From assembly GCA_934358955.1 (NCBI GenBank), contig CAKRLC010000032.1, positions 1 to 24,460 on the forward strand: DNA of 24,460 nt, written 5' to 3'. Origin of the DNA: an uncultured Roseburia sp. GTDB lineage: Bacteria; Bacillota; Clostridia; Lachnospirales; Lachnospiraceae. A program made the position numbers and the translations under genes. The notes under the pieces were generated by a model, which made no database searches, was not told the origin of the DNA, and worked only from the letters and a program-made list of their open reading frames with translations. This document shows, piece by piece, positions 15,626 to 23,198 of this stretch (position 1 is the stretch's first letter; the number at the start of each line of letters is the position of its first letter).

Positions 15626-17575
15626 CTACTGTTCTTTCAGATACGGGAAAAATAATTTACTCTGCTTCTTTTTATCAAACATGTTATTATACTGCAGCAT
15701 CTGGTATTTCTGTATCCATTCCGCTTCCTCACCATCCGCTTCTTCCAAATGCATGTAACATCCATGCTGCTTTGAATAATAGCCTCTCGAATTGATTGCC
15801 GGAACCGTCTCCATCATATCTGCCAGAAACTGATTATATGCCGGCAGTGCAATACCAGCCTTCTCTAATGCCATCGTTGACAGATAGTTCAGGCTTGTGA
15901 TTGGCACTTCCTTTGTCTCTGACTCATAATTGGTCCAAATGAAAAATGGCACAGTATACAGATGTTCCAATTCATCCTCTGTCAGGCCGGAAAGACCTTT
16001 TCCATTCAATCCACGATAAAAATTGCTGTTTAAGCTTGGCTGATGATCTCCGAAAAATACGATTTCTACCGGCTCCTCCACATTTTGAAAATAGCTGATT
16101 AGATATTCCAGTGCACTGTCACTCTCATGGACTAAAGATAAATACTGGTTTGCGTCTGCATAGCTTGCACCAAGCGTACGGACCTGTTCGTTGAAGTTAT
16201 CATAGATTTCTGTGTATCCACCATGATTTTGCATTGAAATGCTCATAATAAACAGGTCTTCATTGGCACTCTTACTCTCATATTGATCAATGATCTTCTC
16301 ATACAGTTCCTGATCGGTAATATATTTTCTGAGTAACCTGGTCTGGTCGAAATCATCGATAAAATGCATTTCATCAAATCCCATCGTCGGATAAACTATG
16401 TTACGGCTCCATCCTGTCTCATAGTAAGGATGCATCGCCACGCATGTATACCCCAGATTTTTCAGATTTGACACAATTGAAGTCGGTGTCTTACTGATAT
16501 ATTGCTGATATACAACCGAGCCACTTGGCAGAAATGCCATGGAATTGCCGGTCATAAATTCCCATTCTGAGTTCGGCGTCTTTGCTCCGAACACGGAAGA
16601 GAGCGCATAACCGCGGATCGTATTTTCTTTTATAGAATTAAAATACGGTGCCACTTCCTGATTTGTCCTAAAATCCCCGACAACACTTAAATCTGCATAG
16701 GACTCATTCATTACAACAATAATCGTTGGATTCTTCTCTGTTGTCTGTTCCACATAAGAGCTTCCGTCCCCACTGTAAGATTCTTCCAGCTCACTAATTG
16801 CCTCTTCGGAATAGCCTTCCGGCGCTCCGATAAAGCTGTCCCGGATACTTAACATAAAATTCAGCACATAACCGTTGCGATAGCTTCCCTTCTGCTCCCA
16901 TGTTTCCGTCACGGTTCCCTGTGTCTGATCCGAAATATAAATACAGGATACCGCGATCAGTGCAGCACACACAAGCCCCATCCAGATTCTCTTTTCAAAC
17001 TTCACATGGATTCTGCGCACCAGTGCCACATATAGCGTTGATATAAGAATCACATAGGCTGCCCTGTCATCTAAGACAAACTCATAATTGCCTGCTACAC
17101 TTAAACCGGTCGCTGCAGACCGTAGATCACTGAAAATAAATTCATTGCCCCGGAACAGATATACAAAGTAATTCACGCCTGCAAAGATTATCAGTGCAGT
17201 GTGCGCGATCGTGCAGGTTAATCCTGCTCTTTTGGTAAAAATCTGTATTCCAAGATAAATCACAAGACAGCACAGCACATTCAACTGCAGCTTCTGGCTT
17301 GTGATCTTTGCACGCAATTCTGCGTCCAGCAAAAGATACTGGATCAGATGTGTCGTAAAGATACTGCCTGCACCAAGCATAACTGCTGTGATCCCACTCT
17401 GTAACAAAGGTTTTTCTATTTCAATTTCCAGTCCTTTTATGAGAAAATAAATCAAACCAAAACCGATCAGTGCAGCAAGGGAGCATCCCACCTTCACATA
17501 TAGGACTGCTGCAAAGATCATGACTATGATCAGTTTTCCGATGTTGCTTTTCTCAAACTTCCACTTTATACTCAT
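15626..17575 (-). CDS. LTA synthase family protein (sulfatase-fold phosphoglycerol transferase)
   Basis: The protein has 649 aa: an N-terminal membrane part with several helices (residues 1-215), a linker, then an extracellular sulfatase-fold domain from about 280. The catalytic set of LtaS-like enzymes is visible: Glu291 in VVMNESYADL, the nucleophile Thr333 in GAKTPNSEWEF, His451 in MQNHGGY, and Asp510 and His511 in FFGDHQP. Such enzymes transfer glycerophosphate from phosphatidylglycerol to glycolipid anchors or surface glycans. The LTA itself, or another glycerophosphate-decorated polymer, could be the product. The start ATG (17573-17575) has AAGGAT 5 nt upstream. It has its own promoter and lies downstream of the flippase/radical SAM pair on the same strand. 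Confidence 0.92.
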   Translation of the reverse strand: MSIKWKFEKSNIGKLIIVMIFAAVLYVKVGCSLAALIGFGLIYFLIKGLEIEIEKPLLQSGITAVMLGAGSIFTTHLIQYLLLDAELRAKITSQKLQLNVLCCLVIYLGIQIFTKRAGLTCTIAHTALIIFAGVNYFVYLFRGNEFIFSDLRSAATGLSVAGNYEFVLDDRAAYVILISTLYVALVRRIHVKFEKRIWMGLVCAALIAVSCIYISDQTQGTVTETWEQKGSYRNGYVLNFMLSIRDSFIGAPEGYSEEAISELEESYSGDGSSYVEQTTEKNPTIIVVMNESYADLSVVGDFRTNQEVAPYFNSIKENTIRGYALSSVFGAKTPNSEWEFMTGNSMAFLPSGSVVYQQYISKTPTSIVSNLKNLGYTCVAMHPYYETGWSRNIVYPTMGFDEMHFIDDFDQTRLLRKYITDQELYEKIIDQYESKSANEDLFIMSISMQNHGGYTEIYDNFNEQVRTLGASYADANQYLSLVHESDSALEYLISYFQNVEEPVEIVFFGDHQPSLNSNFYRGLNGKGLSGLTEDELEHLYTVPFFIWTNYESETKEVPITSLNYLSTMALEKAGIALPAYNQFLADMMETVPAINSRGYYSKQHGCYMHLEEADGEEAEWIQKYQMLQYNNMFDKKKQSKLFFPYLKEQ

Positions 17576-17612
17576 TTGTTATCCTTTTCTATGCTTAACC
17601 GTTTCCAACGAT

Positions 17613-17640
17613 ATTTTATCATCCCATAATAATTTGTCAA
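17613..17640 (-). promoter_or_regulatory. Promoter of the LTA-synthase-family gene
   Basis: The minus strand has a perfect TTGACA (17635-17640), a 16-nt spacer and TAAAAT (17613-17618). Confidence 0.7.
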
Positions 17641-17675
17641 TTTTGTGAACATTAAAATTTTTATAAATTTTCAAA

Positions 17676-17841
17676 TGACACCCGAAGCCTATAAAGCAAA
17701 AAGAATGTGCCTTGGCACATTCTCGCGCCGAGCGCGGTCGCTTGCGCCAACCTACATCTTCGCGCGAGTGCGCATCATTGGCACGTTAGTGCCTTTTTGT
17801 GTAATAGGAAATTCCAAGGAATTTCCTATTACACAAAAAAA
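17676..17841. repeat. Composite intergenic repeat element with a 46-nt perfect palindrome
   Basis: In order: TGACACCCGAA (17676-17686), the reverse complement of the TTCGGGTGTCA end of copy B; a perfect 10-bp hairpin, AGAATGTGCC / GGCACATTCT (17702-17723); a GC-rich patch rich in GCGC words (17724-17775); GGCAC-GTTA-GTGCC followed by TTTTT (17780-17798); and a perfect palindrome with 22-bp arms and an AA loop (17794-17839). Its last 18 bases (17824-17841) equal 2457-2474. Base composition differs sharply from its AT-rich surroundings. With the promoter at 17613-17640 and terminator at 17835-17868, it fills the gene-free stretch 17576-17878. Confidence 0.8.
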
Positions 17842-17868
17842 GAGTGAGATGTAACCTCCCACCCTCTT
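17835..17868 (-). terminator. Terminator of the radical SAM-flippase pair
   Basis: On the minus strand AAGAGGGTGGG pairs with CTCACTCTTTT (with some G-U pairs) around a 9-nt loop, then a run of T. It lies 10 nt after the flippase stop and shares its A-run with the adjoining palindrome. Confidence 0.7.
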
Positions 17869-17878
17869 ATAAGTCTTG

Positions 17879-18883
17879 TTATAAATTTTCAATTGCACGG
17901 TGCTCTCTGATCCGTCTTCCGATCACAACAAAAATTCCTATGATAAATGGGAATACAAAGGTTGCAAACCGGTATAACAGTGATGCAGATCCTGCCACTC
18001 CCGTCCCAACGATCCCGGCAAATAATGCTGTAAACACAAACTCCGTGGATCCGATCCCGGATGGACTTGGAAGTACCGCTGCTAACATAACCGACAGCGA
18101 TGTAATCGCCATTGTCTCGATCAGATTTACCTGTCCGTTTCCAGCAAACAGCAGATATGGCATTCCGTACCAGAAGCATAGCTTGATCAGATTTAATACA
18201 ATGATCCAGGCAACCATTTTATGTTTTTTCAAAAGAAAACGTGATGCATCTTCCAGCTCAGCACACTGTGCGGTCAGCTGTCCTCGCAGCGCATCCATTT
18301 TTCCTTTCTTATTACACGCATCGATCAGCCAGAAGATCAGTCTGTGAAACTTTTCGGAACAACAGAATAGGATCAGCCCCAGCGTAATAAGCATCGTAAT
18401 GCCATACCCAGCCAGAAGAAGCCATACATATCCACCAAAATGGCTGCACATATATCCCCAGCTTATCACAAAAAAAATGACAGAATAAATTGCAATGCTG
18501 ATCTTATGGAGCGCATATTGCAGCATGTATAAGCCGAAGCCCTGCGAATAATCAATTCCATGATCGTTTAAATAAATGATCGCCGCGATCCCGGATCCGC
18601 TTCCGAGTGTTGCAATACGATAAAAGGAACAGAAAAACATGTTTTCTATTCCCCACTGATAGCGAAATGCTGGTTGATACTGTCTGGCAAGAACGGTTGT
18701 GATCAGTGCCTCAACCAGACAGTACAACACGGACAATACACATAGCTTCGCTATGACCGACGGAGCAGTTGCCTGCAGCTGCTCTGCGATCGGTCCTGCC
18801 GAATCACGAAATGTGTATATAATTGCTGTTATTATGATAATGACAAATAACCATTTTAAAAGGTTTTTCTGTTTCTTACTAAT
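17879..18883 (-). CDS. YbhN/MprF-type flippase-like membrane protein (PF03706), probable AUU start
   Basis: This is a polytopic membrane protein of the LPG-synthase-TM / UPF0104 family, recognised by its C-terminal motif LPSPSGIGSTEFVFTALF and hydrophobic layout. Relatives flip lysyl-phosphatidylglycerol or polyprenyl-linked sugars across the membrane. The frame runs back from the stop at 17879 to the TAA of the radical SAM gene (18896-18898) without any ATG or GTG. The first helix KNLLKWLFVIIIITAII is encoded before the first TTG (18736), so that TTG would cut off the first membrane helix. The best start is AUU at 18881-18883, which gives 334 aa beginning (M)SKKQKNLLKW, 8 nt after GAGG. The other reading is readthrough of the TAA, since both genes share one frame. 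It is probably co-transcribed with the radical SAM gene. Confidence 0.82.
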   Translation of the reverse strand: MSKKQKNLLKWLFVIIIITAIIYTFRDSAGPIAEQLQATAPSVIAKLCVLSVLYCLVEALITTVLARQYQPAFRYQWGIENMFFCSFYRIATLGSGSGIAAIIYLNDHGIDYSQGFGLYMLQYALHKISIAIYSVIFFVISWGYMCSHFGGYVWLLLAGYGITMLITLGLILFCCSEKFHRLIFWLIDACNKKGKMDALRGQLTAQCAELEDASRFLLKKHKMVAWIIVLNLIKLCFWYGMPYLLFAGNGQVNLIETMAITSLSVMLAAVLPSPSGIGSTEFVFTALFAGIVGTGVAGSASLLYRFATFVFPFIIGIFVVIGRRIREHRAIENL

Positions 18884-18895
18884 TGGACTCGCCTC

Positions 18896-20293
18896 TTATT
18901 TCTTCTTGAAATTTGTGTAACCCTTCTGTTTATATGGATGTTCCTCCCAAAGCTTATCCGCTGTCTTCTTCCATTCGCATGCATATGCTTCGCATTTTCC
19001 GCATAAGTGCTCTACCGGCTCTGCCTCTTCCACGTCAGTAGAATGAGCACCTGTCTCATGAACCATTTTCTGTAACAGTTCCGGATTTTCAAGCATTGGA
19101 CATGGTCTTAACATATTGTCATTGAATGGCTGACCATCTCTGTATGCCATAAATAATGGCTGTTTTAAACATTCCAATAAAGATTTCTCACGAATATTGG
19201 CACTGGAATAATGAATGAATACGCAAGGCTCCACATCACCCTTTGGATTGATATGGCAGTAGTTTCTTCCTCCTGCGATACATCCACCTACAAACTCACC
19301 ATCATTCTGGAAGTCCATAACGAAGATCTCTTTTCCACCTTCTTTTGCACGGACCTCACGGATTCTGTGATAAATATATTCACGCTGTTCGGCAGTAGGC
19401 ATCAGTTCCGGAGCTGCCTTCATACCAACTGGCATTAAATGGAAATACCATGCAAAACGGCTTCCATGTTCGATCAGCAGATCAAAGAACTCGTCTGATG
19501 TAACTGCATCCATATTTTTTCGAGTATAACATACACTGTTACCAAAAATCAATCCATTTTCGTGAAGCAGATCCATTGCATGAAGTACCTTATCGTAAAC
19601 ACCTGCACCTCTACGGAAATCATTTGCATCTTCAAATCCTTCCAGTGAAATAGATAAGGAAAGGTTTCCGACACGCTTCATCTCATCACAGAATGCCTGA
19701 TCGACCAACGTACCATTTGTGTAGCAGTGGAATGCACATTCATTATGTTTTTCACAAAGTTTGATGATATCAGCCTTACGTACTAATGGTTCACCACCGG
19801 TCATCATATAAAAATAAATACCAAGTTCTTTTCCCTGTGTAACAATGCTGTCCATCTCTTCAAATGTAAGATTTAATTTATTGCCATATTCAGCAGCCCA
19901 GCATCCGGTGCAATGTAAATTACATGCAGATGTCGGATCCATTAAAATCAGCCATGGGATATTACAATTATGTACTTCCCTCATTTTACGGATTGTCTTT
20001 GTTCCAAGGAATGCTGCCTGGAAACCAAGGTTTAATGCTGTCATCTTTGCGACATGCGGATCGGTCTCATCTAAAAGGCGGTTCAGATATCTCATCCATT
20101 TTTGATCCGGATTTTTAATCATAGCTCTTGCACCGTCGTATGCGTCCTTGCGGAAGTTATCACCCATAAACTTCTCCGTCAGATCCACGATCTGAAGAAG
20201 TGCTTTTTCCCGGTCTTTATTCAGATTTTTCAATGTAGCATCGACTGCCACACCAAATGCTTTTCTTTCTACTGTCTGTACTAAATTTGCCAT
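18896..20293 (-). CDS. Radical SAM / SPASM enzyme of unknown substrate
   Basis: The protein has 465 aa. The helical N-terminal part (1-110) is followed by the radical SAM core with Cys124, Cys128 and Cys131 in CNLHCTGC and the SAM-binding MMTGGEPL (163-170). The C-terminal SPASM-like region has Cys338, Cys346, Cys357, Cys398, Cys431, Cys434 and Cys439, enough for auxiliary iron-sulfur clusters. SPASM enzymes usually modify peptides or proteins, or act in cofactor and lipid chemistry. No precursor peptide gene is visible nearby. The start ATG (20291-20293) has the SD GGAGGAT. Its stop is 12 nt from the probable start of the flippase in the same frame, so a joint membrane-lipid role is plausible (inference). 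I do not recognise a characterised member. Confidence 0.9.
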   Translation of the reverse strand: MANLVQTVERKAFGVAVDATLKNLNKDREKALLQIVDLTEKFMGDNFRKDAYDGARAMIKNPDQKWMRYLNRLLDETDPHVAKMTALNLGFQAAFLGTKTIRKMREVHNCNIPWLILMDPTSACNLHCTGCWAAEYGNKLNLTFEEMDSIVTQGKELGIYFYMMTGGEPLVRKADIIKLCEKHNECAFHCYTNGTLVDQAFCDEMKRVGNLSLSISLEGFEDANDFRRGAGVYDKVLHAMDLLHENGLIFGNSVCYTRKNMDAVTSDEFFDLLIEHGSRFAWYFHLMPVGMKAAPELMPTAEQREYIYHRIREVRAKEGGKEIFVMDFQNDGEFVGGCIAGGRNYCHINPKGDVEPCVFIHYSSANIREKSLLECLKQPLFMAYRDGQPFNDNMLRPCPMLENPELLQKMVHETGAHSTDVEEAEPVEHLCGKCEAYACEWKKTADKLWEEHPYKQKGYTNFKKK

Positions 20294-20379
20294 TTTTTAA
20301 TCCTCCGTTATCATCCTGACGATGATCTCTGCCCATCCATCCCAGGATGCATTTTTATATCTTTTGTTCTACAATATGA

Positions 20380-20408
20380 AGTATATGAAAAAAGTATTTT
20401 TTTTTGAA
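20380..20408 (-). promoter_or_regulatory. Predicted radical SAM-flippase promoter
   Basis: The minus strand has TTCAAA (20403-20408), 17 nt, then TATACT (20380-20385). The leader to the start codon is about 80 nt and holds small stems such as ATCATC / GATGAT near 20315-20331. Confidence 0.4.
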
Positions 20409-20505
20409 TATGCAATAAAATTTGTTTGTCTCTTCGAAATATACATTTTCCGGCTTTTGTCTATCTTTCAGATACAAACGCTTTGTTTTTTAGTTATTGT
20501 TATTG

Positions 20506-20533
20506 CTACATGTAGTTTTTATTACTACATGTA
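20506..20533. promoter_or_regulatory. Tandem palindromes CTACATGTAG, candidate operator
   Basis: The perfect palindrome CTACATGTAG (20506-20515) is followed by CTACATGTA (20525-20533), 19 bp start to start. They lie between two divergent promoters, about 50 bp from the phospholipase -35 box. The surrounding gene-free stretch 20294-20649 is otherwise very AT-rich and holds only these promoters and sites. Confidence 0.45.
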
Positions 20534-20584
20534 TTGTAACACTTTCTTTTGTTAAATCAACCTCTTTTTTTCCATAAATTTTAC

Positions 20585-20612
20585 TTAACATCATCCTAAA
20601 ATTGGATATAAT
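20585..20612 (+). promoter_or_regulatory. Promoter of the phospholipase C-like gene
   Basis: TTAACA (20585-20590), a 16-nt spacer and a perfect TATAAT (20607-20612), about 37 nt before the start codon. Confidence 0.75.
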
Positions 20613-20649
20613 GATGTATGAGATAATATATGAGAAAAGAGGTATTTCT

Positions 20650-21615
20650 ATGCCAGGCTATGTAACACATTATATTTTTGGAAAAGATATGTATGACCAG
20701 ATGAAGGATTCCTCCTTTAAGCAAAATATTTACAGAAACCGCGCTGTCTATTCGCTCGGCCAGCAAGGACCAGATATCTTCTTTTACTATCTTCCTGCCT
20801 ATATCCTGCACGGACATAATCTCGGACATATGGCACATGCGCAGCACACAGGTACTTTTTTCTCAGCACTTTTAGAGAGCCGCAATGATTTCAAAAAAGC
20901 TTCCGAGCTTGCAATCGCAGATGCTTATCTTGCCGGATTTTTAGGCCACTATATTCTTGATACAACCTGCCATCCTTTTATCTACGGCAGGACTCATTTT
21001 CATGGACGGTCAAACGATTATTTTTCAAGACATGCTTATCTTGAAACAGAAATCGACACAGCCCTCTTAAAGCAGAAGCTTCACCGGAACCGTCATGATT
21101 TTCATGCAGAAAACACGATTCATCTCACACTGCGCCAGCAGCGAGTCGTTGCCCATATGCTCCACTATGCTTACCAGCACACCTATAAAGGATTATTTGT
21201 AAGCCGGTATACGATCTTTATGGCAATTTTTGCAACGCAGCTCGGCTTCCGGATTCTATATGATAAAACAGGTCAAAAAAAAGTGTTATTCCGTCTTGCA
21301 GAAAAACACTTCCTTGGCTATCCTGTTTTTTCGCCACTTATCGCAAACGACTCCTTAAGTTTCCGGACTGATCCGTTGAATCTGCAGCATAAAAAGTGGA
21401 TGAATCCATGGGATCCATCCATTGTATCAGATGCTTCTTTTTTTGATTTATATGCCAAATCAGAGGTTGCTTATAAATGCCGTTTAAGAGAACTGGTAAG
21501 ACTGTTACGGGAACATACTTCTTCTGATCATTATAAAATAAAAAAGGAGCCGTTTCTCCAAAAATATGGAAACAACTCCTTTCACAGCGGACTTGACTGT
21601 TCTATCCCAACCTAA
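20650..21615 (+). CDS. Zinc-dependent phospholipase C-like protein (PF00882 family)
   Basis: The protein has 321 aa. The motifs of the Zn-dependent PLC domain are visible: MPGYVTHYIFGKDM at the start, QGPDIFFYY, then GFLGHYILDTTCHPFIYGRT and a second cluster HFHGRSNDYFSRHAYLETE, with the several His and Asp that would bind metal. There is no signal peptide, unlike secreted clostridial alpha-toxins, so an intracellular or membrane-associated role is likely. Many gut Firmicutes carry this cytoplasmic form, which has no known substrate. The start ATG at 20650 has AAAGAGG 7 nt upstream; an in-frame TTG at 20602 overlaps the -10 box and is rejected. It converges with the patatin gene. Confidence 0.88.
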   Translation: MPGYVTHYIFGKDMYDQMKDSSFKQNIYRNRAVYSLGQQGPDIFFYYLPAYILHGHNLGHMAHAQHTGTFFSALLESRNDFKKASELAIADAYLAGFLGHYILDTTCHPFIYGRTHFHGRSNDYFSRHAYLETEIDTALLKQKLHRNRHDFHAENTIHLTLRQQRVVAHMLHYAYQHTYKGLFVSRYTIFMAIFATQLGFRILYDKTGQKKVLFRLAEKHFLGYPVFSPLIANDSLSFRTDPLNLQHKKWMNPWDPSIVSDASFFDLYAKSEVAYKCRLRELVRLLREHTSSDHYKIKKEPFLQKYGNNSFHSGLDCSIPT

Positions 21616-21656
21616 ACGATTCTGTTTGGTCAAAATTTTATCTGTTCTAATGGCAT

Positions 21657-21690
21657 ACGCAGCAGGGTTCTGTGGGATTCCCTGCTGCGT
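21657..21690. repeat. Inverted repeat between convergent lipase genes, possible terminator
   Basis: ACGCAGCAGGG (21657-21667) and CCCTGCTGCGT (21680-21690) are perfect 11-bp arms around a 12-nt loop. A clear U-tract is missing on both sides, so termination would be weak or need Rho. Its place between two gene ends supports a terminator role. Confidence 0.55.
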
Positions 21691-21700
21691 TGCACCATTT

Positions 21701-22552
21701 CTATTGATCTAAGTATTCTCTTAAATTCTTCATCCTTTCTTTTCCGATCCGATAGCCCTCTTCATAAAGTTCACGCAGCTTCTTTGGATCCGATTCCGTA
21801 CGTCCGATCCTAAGTGTTGTTTCCGGTGCGATCACAAAAACTTTTCCCTGCTCTTCTAATTCCTCAAGTGTCTTTATATCGTCATTATAACGTTCAGCCC
21901 GCGTATCCATAGCTTTCACAATATTCGGATACTTCTTATATAATTTATCTGTGATCTTAATCGCTTTTTCTGTTGTTTTTACATAACCATGCTCTCTGGT
22001 AAGCACAACGATCAGTTTATCACAGCCTTCCTCTAATGCATGCCGAAATGGAATCGAATCTGCGATTCCACCATCTAAATAATAATGCCTGCCAATCTGG
22101 ACCGGTTGGAATAAAATTGGTAGAGAACAGCTCGCCACAAGCGTATCTTTCATTTCCACACTCTGTGGGACTTTTAAATACTCTGCCTTTCCGGTGTGGA
22201 TATTTGTTACAGCCGCCTCCACAACCCCTGGATAGGTTGCAAATGTGTCATAATCAAATGGCAGCAATTCATTCGGTACCTTGTCAAACACAAAATCGAT
22301 GTTATAGTAGCTCTTCTTATTCGGATCAAACAGATACTTCATGCCCATGTATCTTTTATCAGCCATATATTCTTCTAAAAGTTTTAAGTTACGTCCCTTC
22401 TGTTTGGAAAGATAAGATACACCAAATGCGATTCCTGCTGATACTCCGATAAAATAATCCGGCATCAGCTTTTCATCCAAAAATGCATCCATAACGCCAC
22501 AGGAAAAAGCAGTCCTGCTTGCGCCTCCTTCAAATACCATTCCTAATTTCAT
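21701..22552 (-). CDS. Patatin-like phospholipase
   Basis: The protein has 283 aa. The patatin oxyanion loop is FEGGASRTAF (7-16), the nucleophile Ser38 sits in GVSAG (GxSxG) and Asp160 in the DGG motif completes the Ser-Asp dyad. This is the bacterial RssA/YlbK-like patatin branch, which hydrolyses acyl chains from lipids, probably at the cytoplasmic side; no signal peptide is seen. The start ATG (22550-22552) has only a weak AAGAG-type SD. It lies 86 bp after the NfeD gene on the same strand and may be expressed with it. It converges with the phospholipase C-like gene. Confidence 0.92.
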   Translation of the reverse strand: MKLGMVFEGGASRTAFSCGVMDAFLDEKLMPDYFIGVSAGIAFGVSYLSKQKGRNLKLLEEYMADKRYMGMKYLFDPNKKSYYNIDFVFDKVPNELLPFDYDTFATYPGVVEAAVTNIHTGKAEYLKVPQSVEMKDTLVASCSLPILFQPVQIGRHYYLDGGIADSIPFRHALEEGCDKLIVVLTREHGYVKTTEKAIKITDKLYKKYPNIVKAMDTRAERYNDDIKTLEELEEQGKVFVIAPETTLRIGRTESDPKKLRELYEEGYRIGKERMKNLREYLDQ

Positions 22553-22638
22553 ATTCTGTCTCTTCTTTCTACCTTTTCATGGTACAATGCTGTTTTTTAT
22601 TTTATTCTGACTTAAGCGGTCAGACAGTATTACTCTTT

Positions 22639-23097
22639 CTACTTTTCTGCTTTTTGTGGCATAGCATCACTTTCTTCAATATAGAGTGTCACGCCACGGA
22701 TCTCTTTTACTTTTACGATCGTGCCTGCCTCAAATACTTTTCCATCCTCATAAGCACGGGCTGTCCATTCCTGGCCGTTTAAAACCGCTGTTCCGGTTCC
22801 TTTTATATTATCTACGGTCTCTGTCAGGCAGACATTCTTTCCGACAGCTGCTTCGTAATTTGTCTTCACAAGCTTCGGTTTCATATATTTTAATGCCCAT
22901 GGTCTTGTAAACAGGATCAGTATAACGGACACGACCACAAATGCTGCAAACTGCACTGCGGTTCCAAGCCCTGCTGCACACACAAGCAATGCCACAAGCG
23001 CACCGCCTGCAAACCAGATGGACGTCAACCCAACTGAAATAATCTCCACAACAATAAATAAAATAATAAGTGCGGTCCATATAATGATTGCATTCAT
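22639..23097 (-). CDS. NfeD-like membrane protein
   Basis: The protein has 152 aa. The N-terminal helices (MNAIIIWTALIILFIVVEII, then a long hydrophobic stretch to about 65) are followed by an OB-fold soluble domain (AAVGKNVCLTETVDNIKGTG, GQEWTARAYEDGKVFEAGT, VKVKEIRGVTLYIE), the short NfeD/YuaF-type layout. These proteins usually sit beside an SPFH (flotillin/stomatin) gene and act on membrane microdomains or quality control. No SPFH gene is in the window, so this copy looks unpaired. The start ATG (23095-23097) has a strong SD AGGAGGAA (23104-23111). Confidence 0.9.
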   Translation of the reverse strand: MNAIIIWTALIILFIVVEIISVGLTSIWFAGGALVALLVCAAGLGTAVQFAAFVVVSVILILFTRPWALKYMKPKLVKTNYEAAVGKNVCLTETVDNIKGTGTAVLNGQEWTARAYEDGKVFEAGTIVKVKEIRGVTLYIEESDAMPQKAEK

Positions 23098-23198
23098 AAA
23101 TAATTCCTCCTATCCTTCTTGTTTGCTATGATATTATGGTTACTTTATATAATGAATATGTTTTTATCTTATTCTTTCTTAATTCTGCCTGATAAGCC

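Noticed and set aside
18734..18736. TTG at 18736 as the flippase start
   Set aside because: It would remove the first predicted membrane helix encoded upstream in the same frame, and no SD precedes it.
20322..20555. Plus-strand open frame of 77 codons before the phospholipase gene
   Set aside because: AT-rich and low in complexity, no ribosome binding site, overlaps the radical SAM promoter and the tandem palindromes. It does not look like a RiPP precursor.
20602..20649. Longer phospholipase start at TTG 20602
   Set aside because: It lies over the TATAAT box; the ATG at 20650 has a well-placed SD and matches the usual MPGYVTH start.
21543..21582. Hairpin inside the end of the phospholipase gene (AAAGGAG with CTCCTTT, inner GTTTC with GAAAC)
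   Set aside because: It is fully inside coding sequence with no U-tract of note; it could be chance, so it is not listed as a terminator.
22036..22452. Plus-strand 138-codon frame opposite the patatin gene
   Set aside because: It is antisense to a gene with an intact catalytic dyad, has no family features and no SD.
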